Source: Nostoc sp. FACHB-152 | Lineage (GTDB): Bacteria; Cyanobacteriota; Cyanobacteriia; Cyanobacteriales; Nostocaceae | NCBI RefSeq assembly: GCF_014697475.1 | Contig: NZ_JACJRV010000004.1 | Span: forward strand, 1-64,000 | Direction: 5' to 3' | DNA: 64,000 nt | In this document: piece after piece, positions 54,283 to 63,033 of the stretch | How positions within the stretch are numbered: the first letter of the stretch is position 1 | Layout of the letters: every line of letters starts with the position of its first letter | Translations under genes and position numbers: made by a program | Notes under the pieces: generated by a model | The model's input: the letters and a program-made list of their open reading frames with translations, nothing else | The model's database searches: none | What the model was told of the DNA's origin: nothing

Positions 54283-54750
54283 TTAGTGCGAATTTTTAGA
54301 ATTACTGGAACGAATTATTAAATAACTAATTGACAAAGCTAAAATGGCAATACCTAACCCAATTATATCAATACCAGAAACCTTTTCTAAGTCAAGAATA
54401 ATAATTTTACGAGCTACGGCTATTAAAGAAGTGACAATAACTAATTCCACCTGAAAAACGTGTTTTCGCAAATAAGCTGTGATGTTTTCTAAAATTTCTA
54501 AGGCAATTAAGATATTCAAAAACAAGCCAAATATTTTAAATAATGTTGTATTGAATTTTCCATAAGGAGTATCGAATAGTTCTCTAACTAAAAAAACGCC
54601 TAAATCTCCGATCGCAGCCAAAATTACTAGCACCATTAAAACAGATAAAACCTTAGAAACTATTACCTCGATGTTTTCGATGAAATGCATAAAGGCTTCA
54701 TCGCTGGTCATGCCTAAGATACTTTTGAATAACCTTTTCATCTGCTGCAT
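54283..54750 (-). CDS. PsiE family membrane protein
   Basis: 155 residues of the phosphate-starvation-inducible PsiE/DUF family. Four hydrophobic segments: VIVSKVLSVLMVLVILAAIG, FKIFGLFLNILIALEI, ELVIVTSLIAVARKI and IIGLGIAILALSISYLII. The helix-helix region LIALEILENITAYLRKHVFQ is typical. Function unresolved. It separates narB from narM on the same strand, with 208 bp to narB and 96 bp to narM, an arrangement that ties it to the nitrate locus by position only. Confidence 0.88.
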   Translation of the reverse strand: MQQMKRLFKSILGMTSDEAFMHFIENIEVIVSKVLSVLMVLVILAAIGDLGVFLVRELFDTPYGKFNTTLFKIFGLFLNILIALEILENITAYLRKHVFQVELVIVTSLIAVARKIIILDLEKVSGIDIIGLGIAILALSISYLIIRSSNSKNSH

Positions 54751-54958
54751 CCTGGTTTTAGTTAAACAATAAATTGGTAATGAAGTAGAGATAATAATTA
54801 CACATCAAGCCTGAAGACATAAAAAATTATGTCTCATTTTTAATCAATAGTAGATGATGAAGATTCTAAATCATCACCATTGACTATGGTCTATTGATTG
54901 AATTACTAAATACTAATTCTTAATTACCAATTTCTTGTTTAAGGATATACCAAGCAGA

Positions 54959-57190
54959 TCACCATTGCGAGGACTGGAGTTGATAATTTTTGCTTGTAAC
55001 TTCTAGAGAGATTGGTGCTAGTTGTACTGCACAAGCTTTTAATTCTGGTTGCAGAGAATCTGGACAAGATTCAGGATGAGTGAGGGCATTAGCTTCGGCA
55101 TTATTCGCCCAAAGTGCGCCCCAGTGCATAGGGACAAATACAGTTCCAGGTGCGATCGCTTTTGTTACTTTTGCGGGAAAATGAGCTTGACCACGACGCG
55201 ATCGCACTTCTATCACCTGATTATCAGTAATTCCTAACTTAGCCGCATCACGGGGATGAATTTCTATAAATGGTTCGGGGTGCATCGAGCGAATTTTTTC
55301 GATGCGGCCTGTACGGGTTTGCGTGTGCCAATGTCCATAAAGCCGACCAGTAGTTAACACAAAAGGATAATTGGGATCAGGTGGTTCAGCTAAACCTTTA
55401 GAGTAATACGCCCCGAACCGCGCCCGACCGTCGGGGGTGTGGAAGCGTAAATCTGTGTAGAGTCTTTTTGAGTTAGAGGGTGTAGGGGAAGAAGATGTTT
55501 TATCCCCATTTCCCATTCCCGACTCCCCATTCCCTTGTGCTGTGTGTGGCCATTGCGTTGGCCCTTGTTGCTGTAATTTTTCATGACCCAGACCCGACAT
55601 ATCGCAAGGGCGATTTTTAGTTAGTTGAACAAACTCGGCATAAACTTCGGCAGAATTAGCAAAGTTAAACTTATCGGCAAAACCTAACCGTCGTCCGACT
55701 TCCGCGAAAATTTCCCAGTCGGCTTTGGCTTCTCTTGGTGGTTGACGGAATGCTTGACACAGAGTGACTCGGCGTTCAGAATTGGTCATTATGCCAGTTT
55801 TTTCGCCCCACTGGGCAGCAGGTAACAACACATGAGCGTAAGCGGCGGTTTCTGTGGGGTAATATGCGTCTTGGTAAATAGTGAAAGGCGATCGCAATAA
55901 TGCTTTTTTAGTCCGTTCCAAATCTGGCATACTTACAGCTGGGTTAGTAGCTGCAATCCACAGTACACCCACATCACTAGTCTCCAAGCCTGTAATCATG
56001 TCCCAAGCAGTCAAACCAGGGGTAGGAGAAATTTGACCCTGCTTTACTCCCCAAAAATCTTCTACTTCGGCGCGATGCTGGTCATTTTTCACCAAGCGAT
56101 AACCAGGTAATAAATGCGATAAACCTCCGGCTTCTCTACCCCCCATCGCATTCGGTTGACCTGTTAATGAAAACGGCCCCGCCCCTGGCTTACCGATTTG
56201 TCCAGTCATCAAGTGCAGGTTAATAATAGTTCTAACCTTGGCTGTACCTTCACTTGATTGGTTGACACCCATCGACCACAAAGACAGCACCCGTTGTGAC
56301 TGACCCCAATAACGGGCGGCTGTTTCTAAATCTTCAATACTGATTCCGCATTGACGCGCTGCTACTTCCGGTGGATAGTGGCGAATGACTTCCGCATAGG
56401 CTGAAAAATTGCTGGTACAGTCGTCGATAAATCCAACATCGATGTAGTTCCAACGCATTAATAAATGGGCGATCCCATTTAACAAGTCGATGTCTGTACC
56501 GGGACGAATTGCTAAATGTAGATCTGCGGCTTCGGCGGTAGGTGTGCGACGAGGATCAACTACCACCATTTTGACTTTGCGGTTTTTTCTGTGGTATTTT
56601 TCCAGTCGATTAAAAACAATGGGATGACATTCTGCTGTATTAGTCCCGATTAAAAATGCACAATCAGTTAACTCTAAATCTTCGTAGCAGCAAGGCGGGC
56701 CATCAGCACCAAAACTTTGAATATATCCAGATACCGCACTGGACATACATAAGCGTGAGTTCGCATCAAAGTTGTTAGTTCCTAGACAACCTTTTAAAAG
56801 TTTTTGGGCAATGTAATAGTCTTCAGTTTGAAACTGACCGGAACCATACATACATATAGCTTCTGGCCCTTGAGTGAAGCGTACAGTTTGAATTTGGTTA
56901 GTGATGAGTTCAAAAGCTTCATCCCAGCTAACTCGCCGGAACTCTTGGTCTAAAGAGTCCCGCACCATTGGGTAATGTAATCTATTTTTATCTAAAGATT
57001 CAGCGATCGTTGCGCCTTTTACACAAACCATACCCTGGCTAGAAGGGTGAGATTTGTCGCCTCTTACCCGCCAAGTCGGATTTCCCTGACTATCTCGATT
57101 AGTTGCTTTATTATGTTGTGCTGGCGGCGAAACTTCTAAACCGCAGCCAACACCGCAATAAGGACAAAGAGTTTTAGTAAATTCGCTCAT
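54959..57190 (-). CDS. narB: Ferredoxin-dependent assimilatory nitrate reductase
   Basis: 743-residue molybdopterin enzyme reducing nitrate to nitrite with ferredoxin electrons. The 4Fe-4S ligands are Cys9, Cys12 and Cys16 ([12 protein letters not shown]) plus a fourth in [15 protein letters not shown]. Mo-cofactor segments include [40 protein letters not shown] and [13 protein letters not shown]. The C-terminal part ([20 protein letters not shown]) is the MGD-binding domain. Around residues 548-572 lies a low-complexity Gly/Asn/Ser/Pro stretch ([20 protein letters not shown]) of intergenic-repeat origin. Cytosolic. It follows nrtP in the operon. Confidence 0.96.
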   Translation of the reverse strand: MSEFTKTLCPYCGVGCGLEVSPPAQHNKATNRDSQGNPTWRVRGDKSHPSSQGMVCVKGATIAESLDKNRLHYPMVRDSLDQEFRRVSWDEAFELITNQIQTVRFTQGPEAICMYGSGQFQTEDYYIAQKLLKGCLGTNNFDANSRLCMSSAVSGYIQSFGADGPPCCYEDLELTDCAFLIGTNTAECHPIVFNRLEKYHRKNRKVKMVVVDPRRTPTAEAADLHLAIRPGTDIDLLNGIAHLLMRWNYIDVGFIDDCTSNFSAYAEVIRHYPPEVAARQCGISIEDLETAARYWGQSQRVLSLWSMGVNQSSEGTAKVRTIINLHLMTGQIGKPGAGPFSLTGQPNAMGGREAGGLSHLLPGYRLVKNDQHRAEVEDFWGVKQGQISPTPGLTAWDMITGLETSDVGVLWIAATNPAVSMPDLERTKKALLRSPFTIYQDAYYPTETAAYAHVLLPAAQWGEKTGIMTNSERRVTLCQAFRQPPREAKADWEIFAEVGRRLGFADKFNFANSAEVYAEFVQLTKNRPCDMSGLGHEKLQQQGPTQWPHTAQGNGESGMGNGDKTSSSPTPSNSKRLYTDLRFHTPDGRARFGAYYSKGLAEPPDPNYPFVLTTGRLYGHWHTQTRTGRIEKIRSMHPEPFIEIHPRDAAKLGITDNQVIEVRSRRGQAHFPAKVTKAIAPGTVFVPMHWGALWANNAEANALTHPESCPDSLQPELKACAVQLAPISLEVTSKNYQLQSSQW
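55470..55550 (-). repeat. Repeat-derived in-frame insertion in narB
   Basis: Iterated GGGAATGGGGAGTCGGGAAT units on the minus strand match the GGGGAGTGGGGA intergenic repeats seen at 18418-18455. The stretch stays in frame and encodes a flexible linker in NarB. Confidence 0.6.
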
Positions 57191-57409
57191 GTAGCTACAC
57201 CACTATTTATTTTGGAGGTTAGACACAGATAATTCATCTGTGTGCATCTGTGGTTTTTTATGAAAACAATTTAGGTAATTAGTAATAGAAAATAATTATT
57301 AAACGCTGATGTAAACAGACTTAGACGTGGAAGCAGTTTGCCGCAGGCTAAGTAGATAAGAGAATAAGGATGAAATTATTTAGCTAATTTCATCCTTAAT
57401 TTGTCGAGT

Positions 57410-58909
57410 TTATTCTTCAGCTAAAATTACAGAGTTTTGAGTTGAAGATTCTGGTGATTCTTCAGCCGCACCCGCAAAGGAACCTTGAGGTTCTTTGAGG
57501 AAGAAAGCACACATAAAAGCACAAATCATTGCGGCTATACCCATTGTGGAAAATAGCGTTGGTGCATCGGTTAAGCTAAAAATTGTCAGGTAAACTACAC
57601 CGCCAAAATTACCGTAAGCTCCAACGTTGCCAGCAATTTGTCCGGTGGCTTCTTTTTTGATCAGGGGGACAATACCGTAAGTTGCACCGCAGCCAGCTTG
57701 GGCAAAGTAGGCACAAAACATAGTTACTGCGATCGCCAGCCCAATCGGCCAGCTACTATTAATAAAATGTGCCATTAAATAGCCAACACCAATGCCAGCA
57801 GAAATAATGGTCATTGTCCATTTGCGAGAACCAAATTTATCAGAAATTACGCCACCGCTAGGACGAGAAAACAAGTTTAGAAATGGATAGGTTGCCGCAA
57901 TCATACCTGCAACTACGTGTTCTAAACCAAAGGTTTTTTCAAAGAAGGCTGGCAGCATAGAAACAGCTGCTAATTCTGAACCGAAGTTAGTTACGTAAGT
58001 CAATTCAAGTATTGCAACTTGGCTGAAGTTATATCGCTGGGCTGGAGTGTAAGTTTTCTTGCCAATTAATAGTTCTTTGTTAACTTCGTAAGCTCTGTAA
58101 GTTTGGTAAGCAAACAACCCTGCTAATACTGACCAAACTAAATACATTTGCGTCAGATTCAAAAAGTGAATATTCTTTTGTTCTAACCGCCAAGCTAATA
58201 AACCGAGGGCAAATATCAAACCAAAATTGGAAACAATCATCGCCCAAAAACTTTTGACGCTGGTAACTTCTAACGCACCATTTTTCTTAGGACGCTTGTA
58301 GACTTTGCCCGCAGGCGTATCTTGAACCGTGTTGAAATAAATTACGCCATAGATAGCGGCAATGATACCAGTAAGAGCGATCGCCAACCGCCAGTTAGAA
58401 GCACCACCAGCCATAAAGCTAGTAGCCACAGCAAGCATCGGTAAGGCAAATTCTGCACCAAAAGCCCCAAAGTTACCCCAACCGCCGTAAATACCCTGTG
58501 CGCTTCCCATTTCCTTCGGCGGGAACCATTCAGCTACCATACGGATACCGACGACAAACCCAGAACCGACAATTCCCATTAACAAGCGGCTGATGACTAG
58601 TTGGTTAAAGTCCTGTGATAGGGCGGTAGCTAGACAAGGAACAGCCGCAAACATCAACAATATCGAATAGGTAATCCTGGGGCCGAAACGGTCTAATAGC
58701 ATCCCAATAATTAGGCGTGCTGGAATCGTTAAAGCTAAGTTGCAGATTCCTAAAGTTTTAATTTGCTCAGGTGCTAAATGTAGCTGTTTACCAATCGTAG
58801 TAGCAAACGGAGCAAAATTAAACCAACAGACAAAGGTGAGAAAAAAGGCAAACCAAGTCTGATGTAAGATGCGATAACGATCCCTAAATGAAAATAAATT
58901 TTTGAGCAT
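57410..58909 (-). CDS. nrtP: Nitrate/nitrite MFS permease NrtP
   Basis: About 499 residues from ATG 58909; the 40-residue longer reading frame is repeat-derived. Twelve membrane helices of the NNP family. Nitrate-porter signatures are RMVAEWFPPKEMGSAQGIYG, GWGNFGAFGAEF and a second Gly-rich one, QIAGNVGAYGNFGGVVYLT. RMLLDRFGPR-like and GGVISDKFGSRKW mark MFS loops. NrtP is the bispecific nitrate/nitrite permease of many marine cyanobacteria and of Nostoc punctiforme. Here it stands between nrtD and narB, in an operon that also has the ABC transporter. The C-terminal tail (GAAEESPESSTQNS) is polar. Confidence 0.9.
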   Translation of the reverse strand: MLKNLFSFRDRYRILHQTWFAFFLTFVCWFNFAPFATTIGKQLHLAPEQIKTLGICNLALTIPARLIIGMLLDRFGPRITYSILLMFAAVPCLATALSQDFNQLVISRLLMGIVGSGFVVGIRMVAEWFPPKEMGSAQGIYGGWGNFGAFGAEFALPMLAVATSFMAGGASNWRLAIALTGIIAAIYGVIYFNTVQDTPAGKVYKRPKKNGALEVTSVKSFWAMIVSNFGLIFALGLLAWRLEQKNIHFLNLTQMYLVWSVLAGLFAYQTYRAYEVNKELLIGKKTYTPAQRYNFSQVAILELTYVTNFGSELAAVSMLPAFFEKTFGLEHVVAGMIAATYPFLNLFSRPSGGVISDKFGSRKWTMTIISAGIGVGYLMAHFINSSWPIGLAIAVTMFCAYFAQAGCGATYGIVPLIKKEATGQIAGNVGAYGNFGGVVYLTIFSLTDAPTLFSTMGIAAMICAFMCAFFLKEPQGSFAGAAEESPESSTQNSVILAEE

Positions 58910-58980
58910 TCTAGTTGCAGGGGTATAGGGGTTTGAGGGTGTAAGGGTGTAGGGGTGAGAGTTACAAATGACAAAAAGAA

Positions 58981-59023
58981 AAACGAACCGCATAGACGCG
59001 TCAGCGGCTTCCCGCAGGGTAGG
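58981..59023. repeat. 43-bp repeat, left copy of an inverted pair around nrtC-nrtD
   Basis: AAACGAACCGCATAGACGCG begins a 43-bp block ending CCCGCAGGGTAGG. The reverse complement at 62060-62102 matches 42 of 43 positions. It lies upstream of nrtP and just past the nrtD stop. Confidence 0.9.
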
Positions 59024-59083
59024 ACACAAAGAAATCGGAGTTTGAGAGGATTTATACGTAAGTCATAGACTCTTGACTATTGA

Positions 59084-59914
59084 CTACTCTTCATCATGAG
59101 CAAACCGACGATAGAGGAAATCTAAAGCGTAGTTCCGCAGGTTGTAATATTCGGGGTCTTCCATAATGCGGCGACGGTTGCGGGGACGCGCGAAGGGAAT
59201 CTCTAAAACTTCACCGATTTGAGCGGCTGGGCCATTGGTCATCATCACCACTCTGTCGGCTAGGAAAAGTGCCTCATCAATGTCGTGGGTAATCATCAGG
59301 ACGGTAACTTGATGGTCACTCCAGATTTGCAGTAGTTCTTCTTGTAATTCTTCTTTGGTGATTGCGTCTAACGCACCGAAGGGTTCATCCAGAATCAAGA
59401 CTTTGGGACGAATGGAAAGGGCGCGTGCGATCGCAACTCGCTGTTTCATCCCCCCAGAAATTTGACTTGGTTTTTTATCTGCGGCTTCTGTCAGTCCCAC
59501 CATTGCTAAGTGTTCTCTAACAATGGCGCGTTTTTCTGCTTGAGGCTTTTTGGGAAATACGGAATCGACAGCTAAATAAACGTTCTCAAAAACACTTAGC
59601 CAAGGGAGTAAGCAGTAGTTTTGAAATACCATCATCCGGTCTGGGCCTGGTTCGGTGATGGGTTGGTCTTGCAGCATGACAACGCCATCGGTGGGTGTGT
59701 TGAACCCGGAAATCATGTTGAGGAGAGTTGATTTACCGCAGCCAGAGTGACCAATTAAGCAGACAAATTCGCCTTCACGAACTTTGAGGTCGATGCCATC
59801 GAGGACGGTGTAAGGGCCTTCGGGGGTGGGGTAAATTTTGCTTACGCCTTCGATGACGAGGAAGTTATCTGCTTTGGTTTGTGGTTGTTGGAGAGTTTTA
59901 TTTACTAATTGCAT
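59084..59914 (-). CDS. nrtD: Nitrate/nitrite ABC transporter ATP-binding protein NrtD
   Basis: 276-residue ATPase. Walker A GHSGCGKST (near residue 55), ABC signature ISGGMKQRVAIARAL, Walker B VLILDEPFGALD and the H-loop in MITHDIDEALFLADRV. C-terminal PFARPRNRRRIMEDPEYYNL is the Nrt/Ssu-type tail. It works with NrtB permease and NrtC in the high-affinity nitrate/nitrite importer at the inner membrane. It lies 86 bp downstream of nrtC. Confidence 0.96.
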   Translation of the reverse strand: MQLVNKTLQQPQTKADNFLVIEGVSKIYPTPEGPYTVLDGIDLKVREGEFVCLIGHSGCGKSTLLNMISGFNTPTDGVVMLQDQPITEPGPDRMMVFQNYCLLPWLSVFENVYLAVDSVFPKKPQAEKRAIVREHLAMVGLTEAADKKPSQISGGMKQRVAIARALSIRPKVLILDEPFGALDAITKEELQEELLQIWSDHQVTVLMITHDIDEALFLADRVVMMTNGPAAQIGEVLEIPFARPRNRRRIMEDPEYYNLRNYALDFLYRRFAHDEE

Positions 59915-59999
59915 GATATGTTTCCGAATTTATTATTTTTTCACGCAGAGGCGCAGAGGTGCGGAGAGTTACAAAGGACGAATGACAAATGACTAATGA

Positions 60000-61985
60000 C
60001 TAAATAAATACTTCTTCTATACGGATATATCTCTTGATTTCTAAGCTTTTGAGGTATTCTAGGGGTTCTGAGGGGTTAAAAACTTTACCGTCGAATAGGT
60101 GAATTGGGTCGTCATAGCCAGTATCGAGTAAGCCGAGGTCACGGGCGGCTGCACCAAATATGTCTGCACGACAAACTCTTTCGATAACTTCTACCCAGTT
60201 TTTCGGGAAGGGTGTTAAGCCCCAACGTGATAGTTGAGTTACCATCCATAAGATTTCGGTGCGGTTGGGATAGTTGGTTTTGTTGAGGTAAAACTGGTTG
60301 TAGGCTGTGAGTGATTGGGGTTCTGTACCATCGCCGCGATCATAGGGATCGGTGAAACCGGGGCGGACGTATGCAGGATTGATATTGAGGTATTCAGGGC
60401 GGCAAATTAAGTCGAGGATTTCTTCGCGGTTGCGGAGGTCATCACAGTATTTGCAAGCTTCTAACAGGGCTTTGACGAGAGCTAGATAGGTTTCTGGATA
60501 CTGTTGCGCCCAGTCTTCGCGCACGCCTAAGACTTTTTTGGGCTGTCCTGACCAAATTTCTAGGGCGGTGGCTGCGATGAATCCTACGTCATCATGAACG
60601 GCCATGTGGCTCCAAGGTTCGCCTGCACAGTAACCGTCAATGGTTCCGGCTTTGAGTTGAGCGACCATTTCTGTGGGTGCGATCGCAGTTAAACTTACAT
60701 CTCTATCAGGGTCGATACCGCCAGCTGCTAACCAATAACGCAGAATTAAGTTCTGCATGGATGTAGGATGAACAACTCCCAATGTCAAAATCTGGTCGGG
60801 AGCGGCGTTAATCGAGGCTTTCAGGTCGCTTAGGTTTCTGACACCTTCGCTATACAGTCTTTTGCTTAAGGTGATAGCATTAGCATTCCGGGAAAGATTC
60901 AGCGCGTTAACAACTGGAATTGGTGTTTTACCACCAGCACCTAAAGTTAGTGCTAAAGGCATCCCTGCAACCATCTGGGCTGCGTCTAATCTACCTGTAG
61001 CTACGCCTTTGGCGATTTCATTCCAATTGGCTGCACGGCTAAGAGTGACTTCTAAACCATATTCAGCAAAGAAGCCTTTTTCTTGAGCCACGATTAAAGG
61101 TGCAGAATCAGTTAAAGGTAGAAAGCCCATTTCGAGGTTGACTTTTTCTAAACCTCTTGGAGATACAGCCACAGGTGCGACTGTTTGCTGCGCTTTGCGT
61201 TTCTTGGCTTGCTTTTGCTGGTTGAGGAAGTAGATCATCTCATTCCGCAGATTGTAGTAACTGGGATGATTAACGACTTCCAAACGTTGACGGGGGCGAG
61301 GAATTGGTACTTCGAGAATTTGACCAATGTGCGCTTCTGGTCCATTGGTGAGCATGACGATGCGATCGCTCAACAATAATGCTTCATCTACATCATGAGT
61401 TACCATCACACAGGTAACGTTATGCTCATTGCAGATTTTCATCAATTGTTCTTGTAAACTACCCCGTGTGAGCGCGTCTAAAGCTCCAAAAGGTTCATCT
61501 AACAATAACAACTTCGGACGAATAGCCAAAGCACGAGCGATCGCCACTCGTTGTTTCATCCCCCCAGATAACTCACTGGGACGTTTCTTCGCTGCTAGAC
61601 GCAAGCCTACCATATCGATATGCTCTTCGATGATAGACAGGCGATCGCTTTTCGACTTATTTTGATAAACTTCATCCACAGCCAAAGCGATATTTTCCCG
61701 CACAGTTAACCAGGGAAGCAACGAGTAATTTTGAAACACCACCATCCGGTCTGGACTAGGTTCTCTAATTTCCTTACCTTCCAGAGTCACACCGCCAATA
61801 CTGGCTCTATCTAAACCCGCAATGATGTTAAGTAAAGTAGATTTACCGCAGCCAGAATGTCCAATTAACGAAACAAATTCACCTTGGCGGATTTTTAACT
61901 CAATATTCTTTAGAGCAATATATTTACCACCATTAGGTAAGTCAAATATTCTATCAACGTGGTCAACTTCAACGAAAGTAGTCAT
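60000..61985 (-). CDS. nrtC: Nitrate/nitrite ABC transporter NrtC (ATPase with C-terminal NrtA-like domain)
   Basis: 661 residues in two parts. Residues 1-255 are an ABC ATPase (GHSGCGKST, LSGGMKQRVAIARALAIRPK, LLLDEPFGALDALTR, MVTHDVDEALLLSDRI). A basic linker (QQKQAKKRKAQQTVAP) leads to a 380-residue domain resembling NrtA: LEMGFLPLTDSAPLIVAQEK, GVATGRLDAAQMVAG, KAGTIDGYCAGEPWSHMAV. In cyanobacteria this domain mediates ammonium-promoted inhibition of nitrate uptake. Typical full length. It lies in nrtABCD order, 139 bp after nrtB. Confidence 0.97.
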   Translation of the reverse strand: MTTFVEVDHVDRIFDLPNGGKYIALKNIELKIRQGEFVSLIGHSGCGKSTLLNIIAGLDRASIGGVTLEGKEIREPSPDRMVVFQNYSLLPWLTVRENIALAVDEVYQNKSKSDRLSIIEEHIDMVGLRLAAKKRPSELSGGMKQRVAIARALAIRPKLLLLDEPFGALDALTRGSLQEQLMKICNEHNVTCVMVTHDVDEALLLSDRIVMLTNGPEAHIGQILEVPIPRPRQRLEVVNHPSYYNLRNEMIYFLNQQKQAKKRKAQQTVAPVAVSPRGLEKVNLEMGFLPLTDSAPLIVAQEKGFFAEYGLEVTLSRAANWNEIAKGVATGRLDAAQMVAGMPLALTLGAGGKTPIPVVNALNLSRNANAITLSKRLYSEGVRNLSDLKASINAAPDQILTLGVVHPTSMQNLILRYWLAAGGIDPDRDVSLTAIAPTEMVAQLKAGTIDGYCAGEPWSHMAVHDDVGFIAATALEIWSGQPKKVLGVREDWAQQYPETYLALVKALLEACKYCDDLRNREEILDLICRPEYLNINPAYVRPGFTDPYDRGDGTEPQSLTAYNQFYLNKTNYPNRTEILWMVTQLSRWGLTPFPKNWVEVIERVCRADIFGAAARDLGLLDTGYDDPIHLFDGKVFNPSEPLEYLKSLEIKRYIRIEEVFI

Positions 61986-62059
61986 TGGTCATTTGTCCTT
62001 TGTCATTTGTTTCTAATACTCGTTCTCTATAAACTTCTCTCTCTTCGCGCTCTTCGCGC

Positions 62060-62102
62060 CCTACCCTGCGGGAAGCCGTTGACGCGTCTATGCGGTTCGT
62101 TT
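62060..62102. repeat. 43-bp repeat, right copy of the inverted pair
   Basis: CCTACCCTGCGGGAAGCC begins the block, which is the reverse complement of 58981-59023 apart from one base. It lies in the nrtB-nrtC spacer. Confidence 0.9.
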
Positions 62103-62124
62103 AATAGAGCATACTAACTCTTGA

Positions 62125-62964
62125 CTACTTCTGTTCTGCTACCACCTGACTAGCAATAAAACCGACCAACCTATCCAACAGTAATCCAACCAACCCAACA
62201 TAAATGAGTGCCAAAATAATCTCACTCAAATTAGTTTCCGTAGTCGTGTTGTAAGCATCCCAAATAAACGAACCAATACCCACACCACCAACTAACATCT
62301 CCGCCGCCACAATTGCCAACCAAGACAACCCAATTCCAATACGTAACCCTGTAAAAATATAAGGTACAGTCGCCGGAAAAACTATCTTAAAGAAATACTT
62401 TGGCCCTTTCAGTTTTAAAACTCTAGCCACATTCACATAGTCTTGCGGAATTTGCTGCACACCCACGGTTGTATTAATAATAATCGGCCAAATTGACGTG
62501 ATAAAAATCACGAAAATCGCTGAAGGATTAGCTTGTTGAAATGCTGCTAAAGAAATTGGTAGCCATGCTAGGGGCGGTACAGTTCGCAATACTTGAAATA
62601 TCGGATCTACCGCGTTGTAAATAAATTGATTTGCACCAATTAAAATCCCTAATGTAATGCCGACAATTGTTGCTAATGAAAAACCTAAACCAACCCTTCC
62701 TAAACTGCTGAGTATTTGCCAACCCAAACCCTTATCACTTTCGCCATTATCAAAAAATGGGTGAATAATAAAAGGGTCAAATGTTTCAGAAAATGTTTCT
62801 ATTGGCCCAGGTAACTTAAAACCAGGGTTCAAACAAAGTAATTGCCAAATAATTAGAAAAATAGCTAGTGCAACCAAAGGTGGCACAACTTTTTGAGTAA
62901 TAAATTTATTAATAGCCTTTTGTGGCTTTTTTCTGAATGTACGATTTCCTAGAACAGCTGCCAT
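62125..62964 (-). CDS. nrtB: Nitrate/nitrite ABC transporter permease NrtB
   Basis: 279-residue inner-membrane permease with about six helices. The EAA-type loop that touches NrtC/NrtD is YVNVARVLKLKGPKYFFKIV followed by FPATVPYIFTGL. Other blocks are VLRTVPPLAWLPISLAAFQQ and IPQDYVNVARV, with the late AAEMLVGGVGIGSFIWDAYN, all family features. It forms the channel of the NrtABCD importer. It lies 69 bp after nrtA. Confidence 0.96.
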   Translation of the reverse strand: MAAVLGNRTFRKKPQKAINKFITQKVVPPLVALAIFLIIWQLLCLNPGFKLPGPIETFSETFDPFIIHPFFDNGESDKGLGWQILSSLGRVGLGFSLATIVGITLGILIGANQFIYNAVDPIFQVLRTVPPLAWLPISLAAFQQANPSAIFVIFITSIWPIIINTTVGVQQIPQDYVNVARVLKLKGPKYFFKIVFPATVPYIFTGLRIGIGLSWLAIVAAEMLVGGVGIGSFIWDAYNTTTETNLSEIILALIYVGLVGLLLDRLVGFIASQVVAEQK

Positions 62965-63033
62965 TGTTTTATTATTCCGTGGTAATAAAGTGGTACTAAA
63001 TTTGGTTATGATAGTTGGGAAAGGCGGACAAAA

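Noticed and set aside
55390-55584. Second minus-strand frame inside narB
   Set aside because: It is an out-of-frame shadow over the repeat-derived insertion of narB.
58910-59029. 40-residue N-terminal extension of NrtP
   Set aside because: It is encoded by repeat DNA (CTACACCCTCAAACCCC and the 43-bp repeat), with unnatural composition; the ATG at 58909 begins a normal NrtP.
53645-63033. NtcA-binding sites (GTA-N8-TAC) within the nitrate region
   Set aside because: I looked in the main gaps of the minus-strand run (53645-54282, 54751-54958) and found no GTA-N8-TAC. The likely site lies upstream of nirA/nrtA, beyond the window.
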